A stretch of DNA of 40,514 bases from Pedococcus cremeus (GTDB lineage: Bacteria; Actinomycetota; Actinomycetes; Actinomycetales; Dermatophilaceae). The notes beneath the pieces are model-generated. The model was not told where the DNA came from and made no database searches. It was given only the letters and a program-made list of their open reading frames with translations. The stretch covers positions 1 to 40,514 of the forward strand of contig NZ_FOHB01000015.1 in assembly GCF_900111375.1 (NCBI RefSeq), written 5' to 3'. The position numbers and the translations under genes are program-made. Below are positions 7,829 to 16,249 of this stretch, piece by piece. Within the stretch, counting starts at the first letter, position 1. Each line of letters begins with the position of its first letter.

Positions 7829-9355
7829 ATGGGGGCAGGCGTGGACCAGCAGGTGGCCGAGGAGGGCATCGGCCGCAGTGCTGCGTCCGGCGTGCTCTGG
7901 CTCGCCGCGCAGAAGTGGGTGGTCCGCGTCAGCGGCTTCGCGACCCTGGTGGTGCTGACGCGCACGGTCACCCCGCGCGAGTTCGGCGTCGTCGCGGCGG
8001 CGATGACGTTCGTGCCGATGATCTACCTCCTGTCCGACCTCGGCTTCTCGACCTACCTGCTGCAGACGCCGCAGGTCGACCGGCGGAGCCTGAGCACCGC
8101 GTTCTGGACGTCGGTGGCTGCCGGTGCCCTGCTGTCCGCGGGACTGTGGTTCGTGGCGCCCCTGGTGGCGGAGGCGTTCCGCATCCCCGACCTCGTGCCG
8201 GTGCTGCGGGCACTGGTCCTCTCCGTCGTGCCGACGGTGCTGGCCGGCGTGCCGCTCGCGCTGCTCCGGCGGTCGATGCGCTTCCGGGCGGTCGCCGTGC
8301 AGGCCCTGGTGGCAGCGGTGCTGGCCCAGACGGTTGCGGTCGTGGTGGCCCTGCGCGGCGGTGGAGTGTGGGCCCTCGTGAGCCAGGTCGTGGTCGCCCA
8401 GTGGGTGATCGCGGTGCTCGCCTGGCGCGGTGCGCGCTGGGTTCCCTCGTTCTGGCTGTCGCCCCGGCAGTTCCGCGAGATGGCGTCCTTCGGGCTGCGG
8501 GTCTCCAGCGTCGACTTCGTCGCGATGTCGCGCCTGTGGGCCGAGAGCTGGATCATCACGGTGACCCTCGGCCCGTCGGCGCTGGGCCTGCTCAACATCG
8601 GCCAGCGCCTCGTGCAGGTGGCCCAGGACCTTGCCGCGGCGTCGCTCGTGCCGGTCTCGACCGTGGTGTTCGCCCGGGTGCGACAGTCCAACGGGCGGCT
8701 GCTCGCCACCTACGTCAAGGCACTGGGAGTCGCGTACTCGGTGGTCTCGCCGTTCATGCTGCTCATCGTCGTGACCGCGCCCGCCCTGGTGCCCCTGCTG
8801 TTCGGCGAGGAGTGGCGCGCCAGTGTCGCGCCGGCCCAGGCCCTCGCGGTCGCGGGCATCATCACCCTCGGCGCGATGCTCGACCACGGGCTCTTCTACG
8901 GGCTCGGCCGGCCCGGGTCGTGGCTGGCGTATGCCGTCGTGGTCGACGCCGCGACCGTCGCCACCACCGCCGTGGCGGTGCAGTTCGGGCTGACCGGCGT
9001 GGCGGTCGGCTTCGTGGGTGTCGCCGCTGCGGCGACGATCGCCCGCTGGGTCATCGTCGGCCGGCTGCTGGGGCTGCGGACCCGCGTGGTGGCGCGCCCG
9101 TTCCTCACGGTGCTCGTGCCCACCACGGTCACCGCCGCCGCCGGTGCCCTGGTCTTCCGCGCGCTGGAGCACGCGTCGTGGCCCTGGCTCGCCGTGCTCC
9201 TGACCGCGGCGGTGACGGTCGTCGTCAACGTGGTCATGCTCCGGCTGCTCGCGGCGTCCATCGTGCGCGACGCGGTGGGCATCGTGCCCGTGCCGGAACG
9301 GTACGTGAGCCGGGTGCGGCGCATCCTTCGCCTCGAACCAGTGGGCGCGGCATGA
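7829..9355 (+). CDS. Wzx-type oligosaccharide flippase (MOP superfamily)
   Basis: 508 residues from ATG 7829, preceded by GCGGGGA. The protein is almost wholly hydrophobic, with about 12-14 predicted transmembrane segments, and opens with a short charged region then GVLWLAAQKWVVRVSGFATLVVLTRTVTPREFG, the amphipathic start of Polysacc_synt proteins. It would flip undecaprenyl-diphosphate-linked repeat units across the membrane. With the Wzy-type and Wzz-like genes downstream it defines a Wzx/Wzy route rather than an ABC-transporter or synthase route. Its stop overlaps an ATG that opens a 37-codon reading frame reaching the next gene. Confidence 0.88.
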   Translation: MGAGVDQQVAEEGIGRSAASGVLWLAAQKWVVRVSGFATLVVLTRTVTPREFGVVAAAMTFVPMIYLLSDLGFSTYLLQTPQVDRRSLSTAFWTSVAAGALLSAGLWFVAPLVAEAFRIPDLVPVLRALVLSVVPTVLAGVPLALLRRSMRFRAVAVQALVAAVLAQTVAVVVALRGGGVWALVSQVVVAQWVIAVLAWRGARWVPSFWLSPRQFREMASFGLRVSSVDFVAMSRLWAESWIITVTLGPSALGLLNIGQRLVQVAQDLAAASLVPVSTVVFARVRQSNGRLLATYVKALGVAYSVVSPFMLLIVVTAPALVPLLFGEEWRASVAPAQALAVAGIITLGAMLDHGLFYGLGRPGSWLAYAVVVDAATVATTAVAVQFGLTGVAVGFVGVAAAATIARWVIVGRLLGLRTRVVARPFLTVLVPTTVTAAAGALVFRALEHASWPWLAVLLTAAVTVVVNVVMLRLLAASIVRDAVGIVPVPERYVSRVRRILRLEPVGAA

Positions 9356-9465
9356 GACCGCCACTCCCACAGCAGGGTTCGCAGCCCATCACCAACTCCG
9401 TCAGGGCGCCGCGGGCGCACCGGACGACAGCAAGGCACGGCACGTCGAGCAGGAGGTCGTCATGA
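9352..9465 (+). CDS. Possible 37-residue ORF bridging flippase and dehydrogenase genes
   Basis: ATG 9352 overlaps the flippase stop (ATGA) and the TGA at 9463-9465 overlaps the dehydrogenase ATG (ATGA), so the frame fills the 106-bp gap exactly. The peptide is rich in Arg, Ser and Thr with no recognised domain. Against it: AGA and repeated AGG arginine codons are rare in such genomes, and no ribosome site precedes the ATG. The AGGAGG inside it (9450-9455) serves the dehydrogenase. It could be a coupling ORF or chance. Confidence 0.2.
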   Translation: MRPPLPQQGSQPITNSVRAPRAHRTTARHGTSSRRSS

Positions 9466-10784
9466 AGGTAGCCGTTTTCGGACTGGGGTACGTCGGGGCG
9501 GTCACCGCTGCGGGGCTGGCCTCGCGCGGGCACGAGGTCGTCGGTGTCGACGTCGACCCCCTGAAGGTCGACATGATCGCCGCGGGCCAGAGCCCCGTCG
9601 TCGAGCCCGGGATCGAGACCCTCGTGCGCGAGGCAGTCGCCGCCGGGCGGCTGCAGGCCACGACCGACCCACGCCTCGCCCTCGAGAACGCCGATGTCTC
9701 CCTCGTGTGCGTCGGAACCCCCTCCTCGCCCCGCGGGGACACCGACCTCACCTACATCCAGCGGGCGCTGGTCGACCTGCGTGACGCGATGGAGGTCGCG
9801 CAGCCGCCGGCCTCGGGCCACCACTCCGTCGTCATCCGCTCCACGGTGCCCCCCGGCACCGGCGCCGAGGTGGTGGCACCGGTGTTCGCGGAGGAGTCAC
9901 TCCCGGAGGGGTGGTCGGTCGGCACCGCGATGTGTCCCGAGTTCCTGCGGGAGGGGTGCGGCGTCGCCGACTTCTTCGCACCGCCCTTCGTCGTCGTCGG
10001 CACCGGCGACCCGACCACGCGGGCCGCCCTGACGGAGCTCTTCGCCTTCCTCGGCCAGGAGGTCCACCACGTCGACGTGGCGTCGGCCGAGGCGCTGAAG
10101 TACGCCTGCAACGCCTTCCACGCGGTCAAGGTCACCTTCGCCAACGAGATGGGCCGGGTGTTCTCGCCCTACGGCGTCGACGCACGCCAGGTCATGGAGA
10201 TCTTCTGCGAGGACCACAAGCTCAACATCGCGCCGACCTACCTGCGGCCCGGGTTCGCCTTCGGCGGCTCGTGCCTTCCCAAGGACCTCCGCGCCCTGCA
10301 GAGCATGGCCCGGCACATCGGCGTCGAGATCCCCATGGTGGGTTCGGCGATGGTGAGCAACGAGATCGCCGTCCGCTCCCTCGTCGACCGGGTGATCGCG
10401 ACCGGCCACCACAGCGTGTGCCTGCTCGGGCTGAGCTTCAAGATGGACACCGACGACCTGCGCGAGAGCCCGAACCTCGAGGTCGCCGAGCGCCTCTTCG
10501 GCAAGGGGCTCGACGTGCGGATCTACGACCCGATCGTCAACCCCGACCTGTTGTTCGGCGCGAACCTGCGGCACCTCCAGAGCAAGCTGGCGCACGTCAA
10601 CCGCCTGCTGGCGGCCACGCCCGATCAGGCGCTCGAGGGTGCCGAGGTGGTGCTCGTGTCGTCGAGCGACCCGGCCGGCCTCGCGGCCCTGAAGGCCTCG
10701 TCGCCGAAGGTGGTCATCGACCTCAACGGCCGCCTCGGCCCCGACGTCGAGCAGCTGGCGCCCTACGAGGGAGTGAGCTGGTGA
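9462..10784 (+). CDS. GDP-mannose 6-dehydrogenase-like (AlgD-type) nucleotide-sugar dehydrogenase
   Basis: 440 residues from ATG 9462, with AGGAGG six bases ahead. The N-terminal Rossmann domain starts FGLGYVGAV; VCVGTPS and the EVAEMIKY-like ALKYACNAFHAVKVTFANE block follow; the catalytic cysteine is in GSCLPKD at about residue 271; the C-terminal domain has LLGLSFKMDTDDLRESP. The length and the string RPGFAFGGSCLPKD are close to Pseudomonas AlgD, which oxidises GDP-mannose to GDP-mannuronate with two NAD+. UDP-glucose 6-dehydrogenase is the alternative. Its stop overlaps the next GTG by four bases. An acidic sugar fits the AsnB-type and heparinase/alginate-lyase-like genes that follow. Confidence 0.87.
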   Translation: MKVAVFGLGYVGAVTAAGLASRGHEVVGVDVDPLKVDMIAAGQSPVVEPGIETLVREAVAAGRLQATTDPRLALENADVSLVCVGTPSSPRGDTDLTYIQRALVDLRDAMEVAQPPASGHHSVVIRSTVPPGTGAEVVAPVFAEESLPEGWSVGTAMCPEFLREGCGVADFFAPPFVVVGTGDPTTRAALTELFAFLGQEVHHVDVASAEALKYACNAFHAVKVTFANEMGRVFSPYGVDARQVMEIFCEDHKLNIAPTYLRPGFAFGGSCLPKDLRALQSMARHIGVEIPMVGSAMVSNEIAVRSLVDRVIATGHHSVCLLGLSFKMDTDDLRESPNLEVAERLFGKGLDVRIYDPIVNPDLLFGANLRHLQSKLAHVNRLLAATPDQALEGAEVVLVSSSDPAGLAALKASSPKVVIDLNGRLGPDVEQLAPYEGVSW

Positions 10785-12118
10785 GCCGATACCGCCGACC
10801 CGGGTCCCGTTCGCGGGTGCTGGTCATCGTGCAGAACCTCCCGGTGCCGTTCGACCGGCGGGTCTGGCTCGAGTGCCAGAGCCTGCTGCGGGCCGGCTAC
10901 GACGTGACCGTCGTCTGCCCGCGCGGCCAGGGCACCGGCCCGGAGCAGGTGGTCGAGGGGGTGCGCATCCTGGCCTACCAGCCCTATGCGCCGGGCGGGC
11001 GTGCCGTCGGCTTCTTCGTGGAGTACGCGTACTCCTTCCTGGCGACGGCCAGGCTGGCCCTGAAGGCGCGCCGACAGGGTGCCTTCGACGTGGTGCAGGC
11101 CTGCAACCCGCCGGACATCTTCTGGCCGCTCGCCTGGGCCCTTCGGGTGCGCGACGGCTCCCGCTTCGTCTTCGACCACCACGACCTCTGCCCCGAGCTG
11201 TTCGAGTCGCGGTTCCCGAACGGCCCGTCGGTGTTCCACCGCGGCCTGCTCCTGCTCGAGCGCGCGACCTTCCGCACCGCCGACCGGGTCACCTCCACCA
11301 ACGAGTCGTATGCCGCGATCGCGCGGTCGCGCGGGGGCAAGGCTCCCGAGCACGTCACCGTCGTGCGCACCGGGCCGGACCCGCAGCGGCTGAAGCGGCA
11401 GGCGCCGGCGCCGGAGCTGCGTCGTGGCCGGGCGCACCTCGTCGCCTACATCGGGGTGATGGGCCCCCAGGACGGTGTCGACATCGTGGTGCAGGCTGCC
11501 GACCTGATCGTCAACACGTGGGGCCGCGACGACATCTCGTTCGTCCTCATGGGTGGCGGTGACTGCTGGGGAGACCTGGTCGCCGAGCGCGACAGGCTCG
11601 GTCTGCAGGACCACGTCGACCTGCCGGGCCGGGTGCCGGACGAGTTCGTGACGGAGGTCTTCTCCACCGCTGACGTGGGGCTCTCGCCCGACCCGCTCAA
11701 CGCGCTCAACGACGTGTCGACCATGAACAAGACGATGGAGTACATGGCGTTCGCGATGCCCGTCGTCGCGTTCGACCTCAAGGAGACCCGCGTGTCGGCG
11801 CAGGACGCAGCCGTCTACGTCGAGCCGGGGGATGTCGAGGCCTACGCCCGCGCCATCGTCGAGCTCGTCGACGACCCCGCCGCCCGCGAGGAGATGGGCC
11901 GGCGCGGGCGGGAGCGGGTCGAGCAGCAGCTCGCGTGGGAGCACCAGAGCGTCGGCTACGTCGCGGTGTTCGACGAGCTGACCGGCCGTCCGCGCCGCGC
12001 AGCCCGCACCACTCGCGGCGTCGCCTCCACGTCCACCCCCGCCGCACCGCCTTCGCCTGCCGCTGCGGGAGCGCCCGCAGAGCCGGCGACGCCTCCTCTC
12101 GCGCGGACGGAGGCCTAG
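10781..12118 (+). CDS. Family 4 glycosyltransferase (GT-B fold)
   Basis: 445 residues from GTG 10781, overlapping the dehydrogenase stop (GTGA). The N-terminal half carries VLVIVQNLPVPFDRRVWLE, and the acceptor-side segment FDHHDLCPELFESRF is typical of WcaI-like GT4 enzymes. The C-terminal Rossmann-like half has YIGVMGPQDGVDIVVQA, LMGGGD, LPGRVPDEFV and TMNKTMEYMAFAMPVVAFDLKETR, which bind the nucleotide sugar; the Glu of the last block is the EX7E-type position. The final ~35 residues are Ala/Pro/Thr-rich and probably disordered. It acts on the cytoplasmic side on lipid-linked precursors; donor unknown. Confidence 0.88.
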   Translation: MSRYRRPGSRSRVLVIVQNLPVPFDRRVWLECQSLLRAGYDVTVVCPRGQGTGPEQVVEGVRILAYQPYAPGGRAVGFFVEYAYSFLATARLALKARRQGAFDVVQACNPPDIFWPLAWALRVRDGSRFVFDHHDLCPELFESRFPNGPSVFHRGLLLLERATFRTADRVTSTNESYAAIARSRGGKAPEHVTVVRTGPDPQRLKRQAPAPELRRGRAHLVAYIGVMGPQDGVDIVVQAADLIVNTWGRDDISFVLMGGGDCWGDLVAERDRLGLQDHVDLPGRVPDEFVTEVFSTADVGLSPDPLNALNDVSTMNKTMEYMAFAMPVVAFDLKETRVSAQDAAVYVEPGDVEAYARAIVELVDDPAAREEMGRRGRERVEQQLAWEHQSVGYVAVFDELTGRPRRAARTTRGVASTSTPAAPPSPAAAGAPAEPATPPLARTEA

Positions 12119-12120
12119 CC

Positions 12121-14034
12121 GTGTGTGGGGTGGCCGGGGCCTACCAGCAGCCCGACGGGAAGGTGCTCGTCGGGACGATGGTCGACCGCCTCGAGCACCG
12201 GGGACCCGACGCGGGTGGCGTCGTGGAGCTCGTCGACCCCGACACGTCCGTCGTGCTCGGGCACCGCCGGCTGTCGATCATCGACCTGTCCACCGCCGCC
12301 GACCAGCCGTTCGCCAAGGACGGGCTGACGCTCAGCTACAACGGCGAGATCTACAACTTCCTCCAGATCCGCCGCGAGCTCGAGGCGCTGGGAGTGCGCT
12401 TCGCGACCCGCTCGGACACCGAGGTGGTGCTGGAGGCCTGGCGGGTCTGGGGTACCGCGTCGCTGCGCCGGTTCCGGGGCATGTTCGCGTTCGCCGTCCA
12501 CGACGCCCGCACCGGCAGCCTGACGCTGGTCCGTGACCCGTTGGGCATCAAGCCGCTCTACGTCATGCCGCGGGGGTCGGGCGTCGTCTTCGCCTCGGAG
12601 CTCAAGGCGATCCTCACCGTGGTGGGGCCGGAGCTGAAGGTCGACCCCGCCGCGATGGTCGCCTCGACGCTCTACTACTGGCTGCCGCAGGAGTTCAACG
12701 CCGTGCAGGGCGTGCACAAGCTGGCTCCCGGCTCGTGGCGCACCTACCACCGCGACGGCTCGGTGTCCGAGGGCCGGTACTGGGACACCGCCGAGGAGGC
12801 GGCCCGTGCCGCGGCGGGCCCGCGAGCCGACCTGCGCGAGGTGCTCGAGGCATCGGTGCAGGCGCACCTCGTCTCCGACGCACCGGTGGCGTCGTTCCTC
12901 AGCGGCGGCCTGGACTCGAGCATCGTCACCGCCCTGGCGCACCGCGCCGACGCGGCCATCGAGGCCTACACCATCGCCTTCCGCGCGCAGGACCAGCGGC
13001 TCGAGGCCATGCCGGACGACGCCCGCTACGCGCGGATGATGGCCTCCCACCTGGGAATCCGGCTGCACGAGATCGAGATCAGCCCCAACGTGGTCGACCT
13101 GCTGCCGCGCATGGTCGACATCCTCGACGAGCCCATCGGCGACCCGGCCGCGATCAACACGCTGCTCATGTGCGACGCCGCCCGGGAGGCGGGCGTCAAG
13201 GTCCTGCTGTCCGGGATGGGCGCCGACGAGCTGTTCGGCGGCTACCGCAAGCACCTGGCCACCCTCATCACCGCCCGCTACCGCCGGCTGCCCCGAGCGG
13301 TTCGCACCGGTGTGGTGGCGCCCGCGGTGCGGGCGATGCCGGTCGCGGTGGGCCAGCGCGGCATACGCACCGTCCGCTGGGCCCAGCGCTTCCTCACCTT
13401 CGCCGAGCTCCCGGAGGAGGAGGCGTTCCGGCGCAGCTACACGCTCTACGACCGCGACGAGCTGGTCGACCTGCTCGACCCCGCACTGACCGGCGACGTG
13501 GACCACGTCATCGACAGCCACCGCGCGGTCTACGAGGACACGACGCTCACCGACCAGGTCGACCGGATGTGCCTGGCCGACACGCGGATGTTCATGGTGG
13601 GCCTCAACCTCACCTACACCGACCGCGCCAGCATGGCGGCCTCCACCGAGGTGCGCGTGCCGTTCGTCGACCCGGTGGTCTTCGCGGCCGCGTTCTCGCT
13701 GCCCGGTTCGGAGAAGATCCGCGGGCGGGTGCAGAAGGCCGCGCTCAAGGACGCGGCCCGGGCGTGGCTCCCCGACGAGGTGATCGACCGCCCCAAGGCC
13801 AGCTTCGGTGTGCCGCTGCGGGCCTGGGTCACCAACGACCTGCGCGAGCTCGTCGACGACACGCTGCTGCGGGGCGAGCTCGTCGGCACCGGCTTCCTGC
13901 AACGGGAGCCGTTGGAGCGGCTGGTCGCCGACCAGCGCAGCGGACGCCGCGACGAGTCCAAGCAGATCTGGCAGCTCCTCTGCCTCGAGCAGTGGTACCG
14001 CACCGTGCAGGCCGCAGGGGTGGGCACGGCATGA
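12121..14034 (+). CDS. AsnB-type glutamine amidotransferase (asparagine synthase family)
   Basis: 637 residues from GTG 12121, two bases after the previous stop. Removal of Met exposes Cys2 (MCGVAG), the glutaminase nucleophile. SYNGEIYNF and the RSDTEVVL block belong to the N-terminal Ntn domain (~1-200). The ATP-pyrophosphatase loop SGGLDSS is at about residue 261, and GMGADELFGGYRK lies near 365. Within polysaccharide loci such proteins are thought to amidate uronic acids of the polymer rather than make free asparagine; here the AlgD-like gene two upstream would supply the acid. That role is inference, and true asparagine synthase remains possible. Confidence 0.85.
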   Translation: MCGVAGAYQQPDGKVLVGTMVDRLEHRGPDAGGVVELVDPDTSVVLGHRRLSIIDLSTAADQPFAKDGLTLSYNGEIYNFLQIRRELEALGVRFATRSDTEVVLEAWRVWGTASLRRFRGMFAFAVHDARTGSLTLVRDPLGIKPLYVMPRGSGVVFASELKAILTVVGPELKVDPAAMVASTLYYWLPQEFNAVQGVHKLAPGSWRTYHRDGSVSEGRYWDTAEEAARAAAGPRADLREVLEASVQAHLVSDAPVASFLSGGLDSSIVTALAHRADAAIEAYTIAFRAQDQRLEAMPDDARYARMMASHLGIRLHEIEISPNVVDLLPRMVDILDEPIGDPAAINTLLMCDAAREAGVKVLLSGMGADELFGGYRKHLATLITARYRRLPRAVRTGVVAPAVRAMPVAVGQRGIRTVRWAQRFLTFAELPEEEAFRRSYTLYDRDELVDLLDPALTGDVDHVIDSHRAVYEDTTLTDQVDRMCLADTRMFMVGLNLTYTDRASMAASTEVRVPFVDPVVFAAAFSLPGSEKIRGRVQKAALKDAARAWLPDEVIDRPKASFGVPLRAWVTNDLRELVDDTLLRGELVGTGFLQREPLERLVADQRSGRRDESKQIWQLLCLEQWYRTVQAAGVGTA

Positions 14035-14050
14035 ACAGGGGGAGGACCTC

Positions 14051-16249
14051 GTGAAGCAGGTGGCGCAGAACTACCGATCGGGAGAGCTCGTCGTGCTCGA
14101 CGTTCCGGCACCGGCGTGCACGCCAGGCGGTGTGCTGGTGCGGAGCCTCTACTCGCTCATCTCCACCGGCACGGAGATGATGAAGGTCACCGAGGCACGG
14201 ATGTCGTTGGTGGGCAAGGCGAAGGCGCGTCCCGACCAGGTGCGCAAGGTGCTCGACTCGGTGGCCCAGCAGGGTGCCGTCGCCACCTACAAGAAGGTCA
14301 CCAACACCCTGGACAGCTACACGCCACTCGGCTACTCGCTCTGTGGCGTGGTGGTCGAGGTCGGCCGCGGAGCCGAGGAGTTCGCGGTCGGCGACGTCGT
14401 CGCCGCGGCCGGCAACGAGTTCGCCCTGCACGCCGAGCTCAACTGGGTGCCGACCAACCTGTGCGTCCGGGTGCCGGAGGGCGTCGCGCCCGAGCACGCC
14501 GCCTTCGCCACCGTCGGTGCGATCGCCATGCAGGGTGTGCGCCGCGGCGAGCCGCAGCTGGGCGAGCTGGCCTGCGTCATCGGGCTCGGGCTCATCGGGC
14601 AGCTGGTGGTGCGGCTGCTCGTCGCGTCCGGCGTCCGCGTGGTCGGCATCGACACCGTGCCCGAGCGGTGCCGGATGGCGGAGGCCGCGGGCGCGATGGC
14701 GTGCGCCGCCCCCGACGCGGACGGCACGGCATACGTCGAGCAGGTCGTGCAGGCCGCCACCGGCGGCATCGGCGCCGACACCGTCTACCTGGCGGCCGGC
14801 GGCACCAGCAACGGACCCGTGGAGCTCGCCGCCCGCCTCGCCCGCGACCGCGCCAGGGTCGTCGACATCGGCAAGACCAAGCTCGACCTGCCGTGGAACG
14901 CCTACTACGAGAAGGAGCTCGACGTCCGCTTCTCGCGCTCCTACGGGCCGGGCCGGTACGACGACCGCTACGAGCTCGAGGGTGTCGACTACCCGGCGGG
15001 CTACGTGCGCTGGACCGAGCGGCGCAACCTGCAGTGCTTCCTCGACCTGCTGGCCGACGGCTCGGTCGAGGTGGGTTCGCTGGTGTCGGGCACGCGCGCC
15101 ATCGCCGACGCGGCGACGGTCTACGGCGAGCTGCGCGAGGGCACGCTGAAGGGCATCGGTTTCCTCTTCGCCTACCCGCAGCAGGCGGAGGGCGAGGGAC
15201 AGGACGGGTATGCCGCGGTCGCACCGCTCGTGCGCACCACGCCGTCGCCGCCCGTCCCCTCAGCGAGCCGGCCTGCTGGCGCCGTGGCAGGAACGGTGCG
15301 CATCGGGTTCATCGGGGCGGGCAGCTACGCCAGCTCCATGCTGCTGCCGCACCTGGCCAAGCACCCGTCGGCGCAGCTGGCCACCGTGGCGACGACGCGC
15401 TCGCTCTCGGCGGTCAACGCCCAGCGCAAGTTCGGCTTCGCCGCCATGACGACCGACGCGGACAGCGTGCTCGAGGACCCGCGCATCGATGCCGTCTTCG
15501 TCGTCACCCGGCACCACTCGCACGCCGACTTCGTGTGCCGGGCGCTCGAGCAGGGCAAGGCCGTCTTCGTCGAGAAGCCACTGGCCCTCACCCACGAGCA
15601 GCTCGACCGGGTGCTGGAGACCGTGGCGCGGACCGGGAACGACCGGGTGATGGTCGGGTTCAACCGGCGGTTCGCACCGCTGTTCGCCGACCTGCGCCAC
15701 CGCTTCGGCCACCCGGGCGGACCCGTGAGCGCGCGGTACCTCGTCAACGCGGGGCGGCTGTCGTCCGGCAGCTGGTACCTCAACGAGGAGCTCGAGGGCT
15801 CGCGGTGGCTCGGTGAGGGCGGCCACTTCATCGACACGCTGAGCGCCTGGGTCGGCCACCCGCCGGTCGAGGTCTCGGCCTTCCAGACCGAGAACGGCGC
15901 GGACCTGCACGCCGTGCTGCGCCACGCCGACGGCTCCCTGTCGACGGTCACGTACGCCACCGACGGCGACAGCCGGTTCCCCAAGGAGACGCTCGACGTG
16001 TCCGGCGGCGGCAGCAACGCGCGGCTCGACAACTTCACCCGGGCGACGCTGTGGAGCCGCTCGGGCAAGGACGTCAAGCGGTCCTACAGCGGCCAGGACA
16101 AGGGCCAGCGTGCTGAGGTGGCCGCGTTCGTCGAGGCCGTCCGGCGGGGGACCCCCATGCCGATCTCGCTCACCTCGGTCACCGCCACCACGCGGGCGAC
16201 GATCGTCGTCGGCGAGAGCCTCACGTCCGGACGGCCGGTGGTGCTGTGA
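14051..16249 (+). CDS. Two-domain oxidoreductase: zinc-type alcohol dehydrogenase-like plus Gfo/Idh/MocA
   Basis: 732 residues from GTG 14051, with GGAGG (14041-14045) ahead. Residues ~1-370 are a medium-chain dehydrogenase-like domain: SLISTGTEMMKV, PLGYSLCGVVVEVG, and a Rossmann segment VIGLGLIGQLVVRLL. After a linker (~370-412) a second complete Rossmann domain begins VRIGFIGAGSYASS (~415), with VEKPLALTHEQL (~507) holding the Gfo/Idh/MocA EKP lysine. The classical zinc ligands of alcohol dehydrogenases were not found in order. The architecture is known from polysaccharide loci next to AsnB and heparinase-like genes, exactly as here, but its substrate is unknown. The stop overlaps the next start (GTGA). 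Confidence 0.87.
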   Translation: MKQVAQNYRSGELVVLDVPAPACTPGGVLVRSLYSLISTGTEMMKVTEARMSLVGKAKARPDQVRKVLDSVAQQGAVATYKKVTNTLDSYTPLGYSLCGVVVEVGRGAEEFAVGDVVAAAGNEFALHAELNWVPTNLCVRVPEGVAPEHAAFATVGAIAMQGVRRGEPQLGELACVIGLGLIGQLVVRLLVASGVRVVGIDTVPERCRMAEAAGAMACAAPDADGTAYVEQVVQAATGGIGADTVYLAAGGTSNGPVELAARLARDRARVVDIGKTKLDLPWNAYYEKELDVRFSRSYGPGRYDDRYELEGVDYPAGYVRWTERRNLQCFLDLLADGSVEVGSLVSGTRAIADAATVYGELREGTLKGIGFLFAYPQQAEGEGQDGYAAVAPLVRTTPSPPVPSASRPAGAVAGTVRIGFIGAGSYASSMLLPHLAKHPSAQLATVATTRSLSAVNAQRKFGFAAMTTDADSVLEDPRIDAVFVVTRHHSHADFVCRALEQGKAVFVEKPLALTHEQLDRVLETVARTGNDRVMVGFNRRFAPLFADLRHRFGHPGGPVSARYLVNAGRLSSGSWYLNEELEGSRWLGEGGHFIDTLSAWVGHPPVEVSAFQTENGADLHAVLRHADGSLSTVTYATDGDSRFPKETLDVSGGGSNARLDNFTRATLWSRSGKDVKRSYSGQDKGQRAEVAAFVEAVRRGTPMPISLTSVTATTRATIVVGESLTSGRPVVL

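Noticed and set aside
12121-14034. Ordinary biosynthetic asparagine synthetase
   Set aside because: Not excluded by sequence, but the operon setting between polysaccharide genes makes a sugar-acid amidation role more likely; kept as an alternative only.
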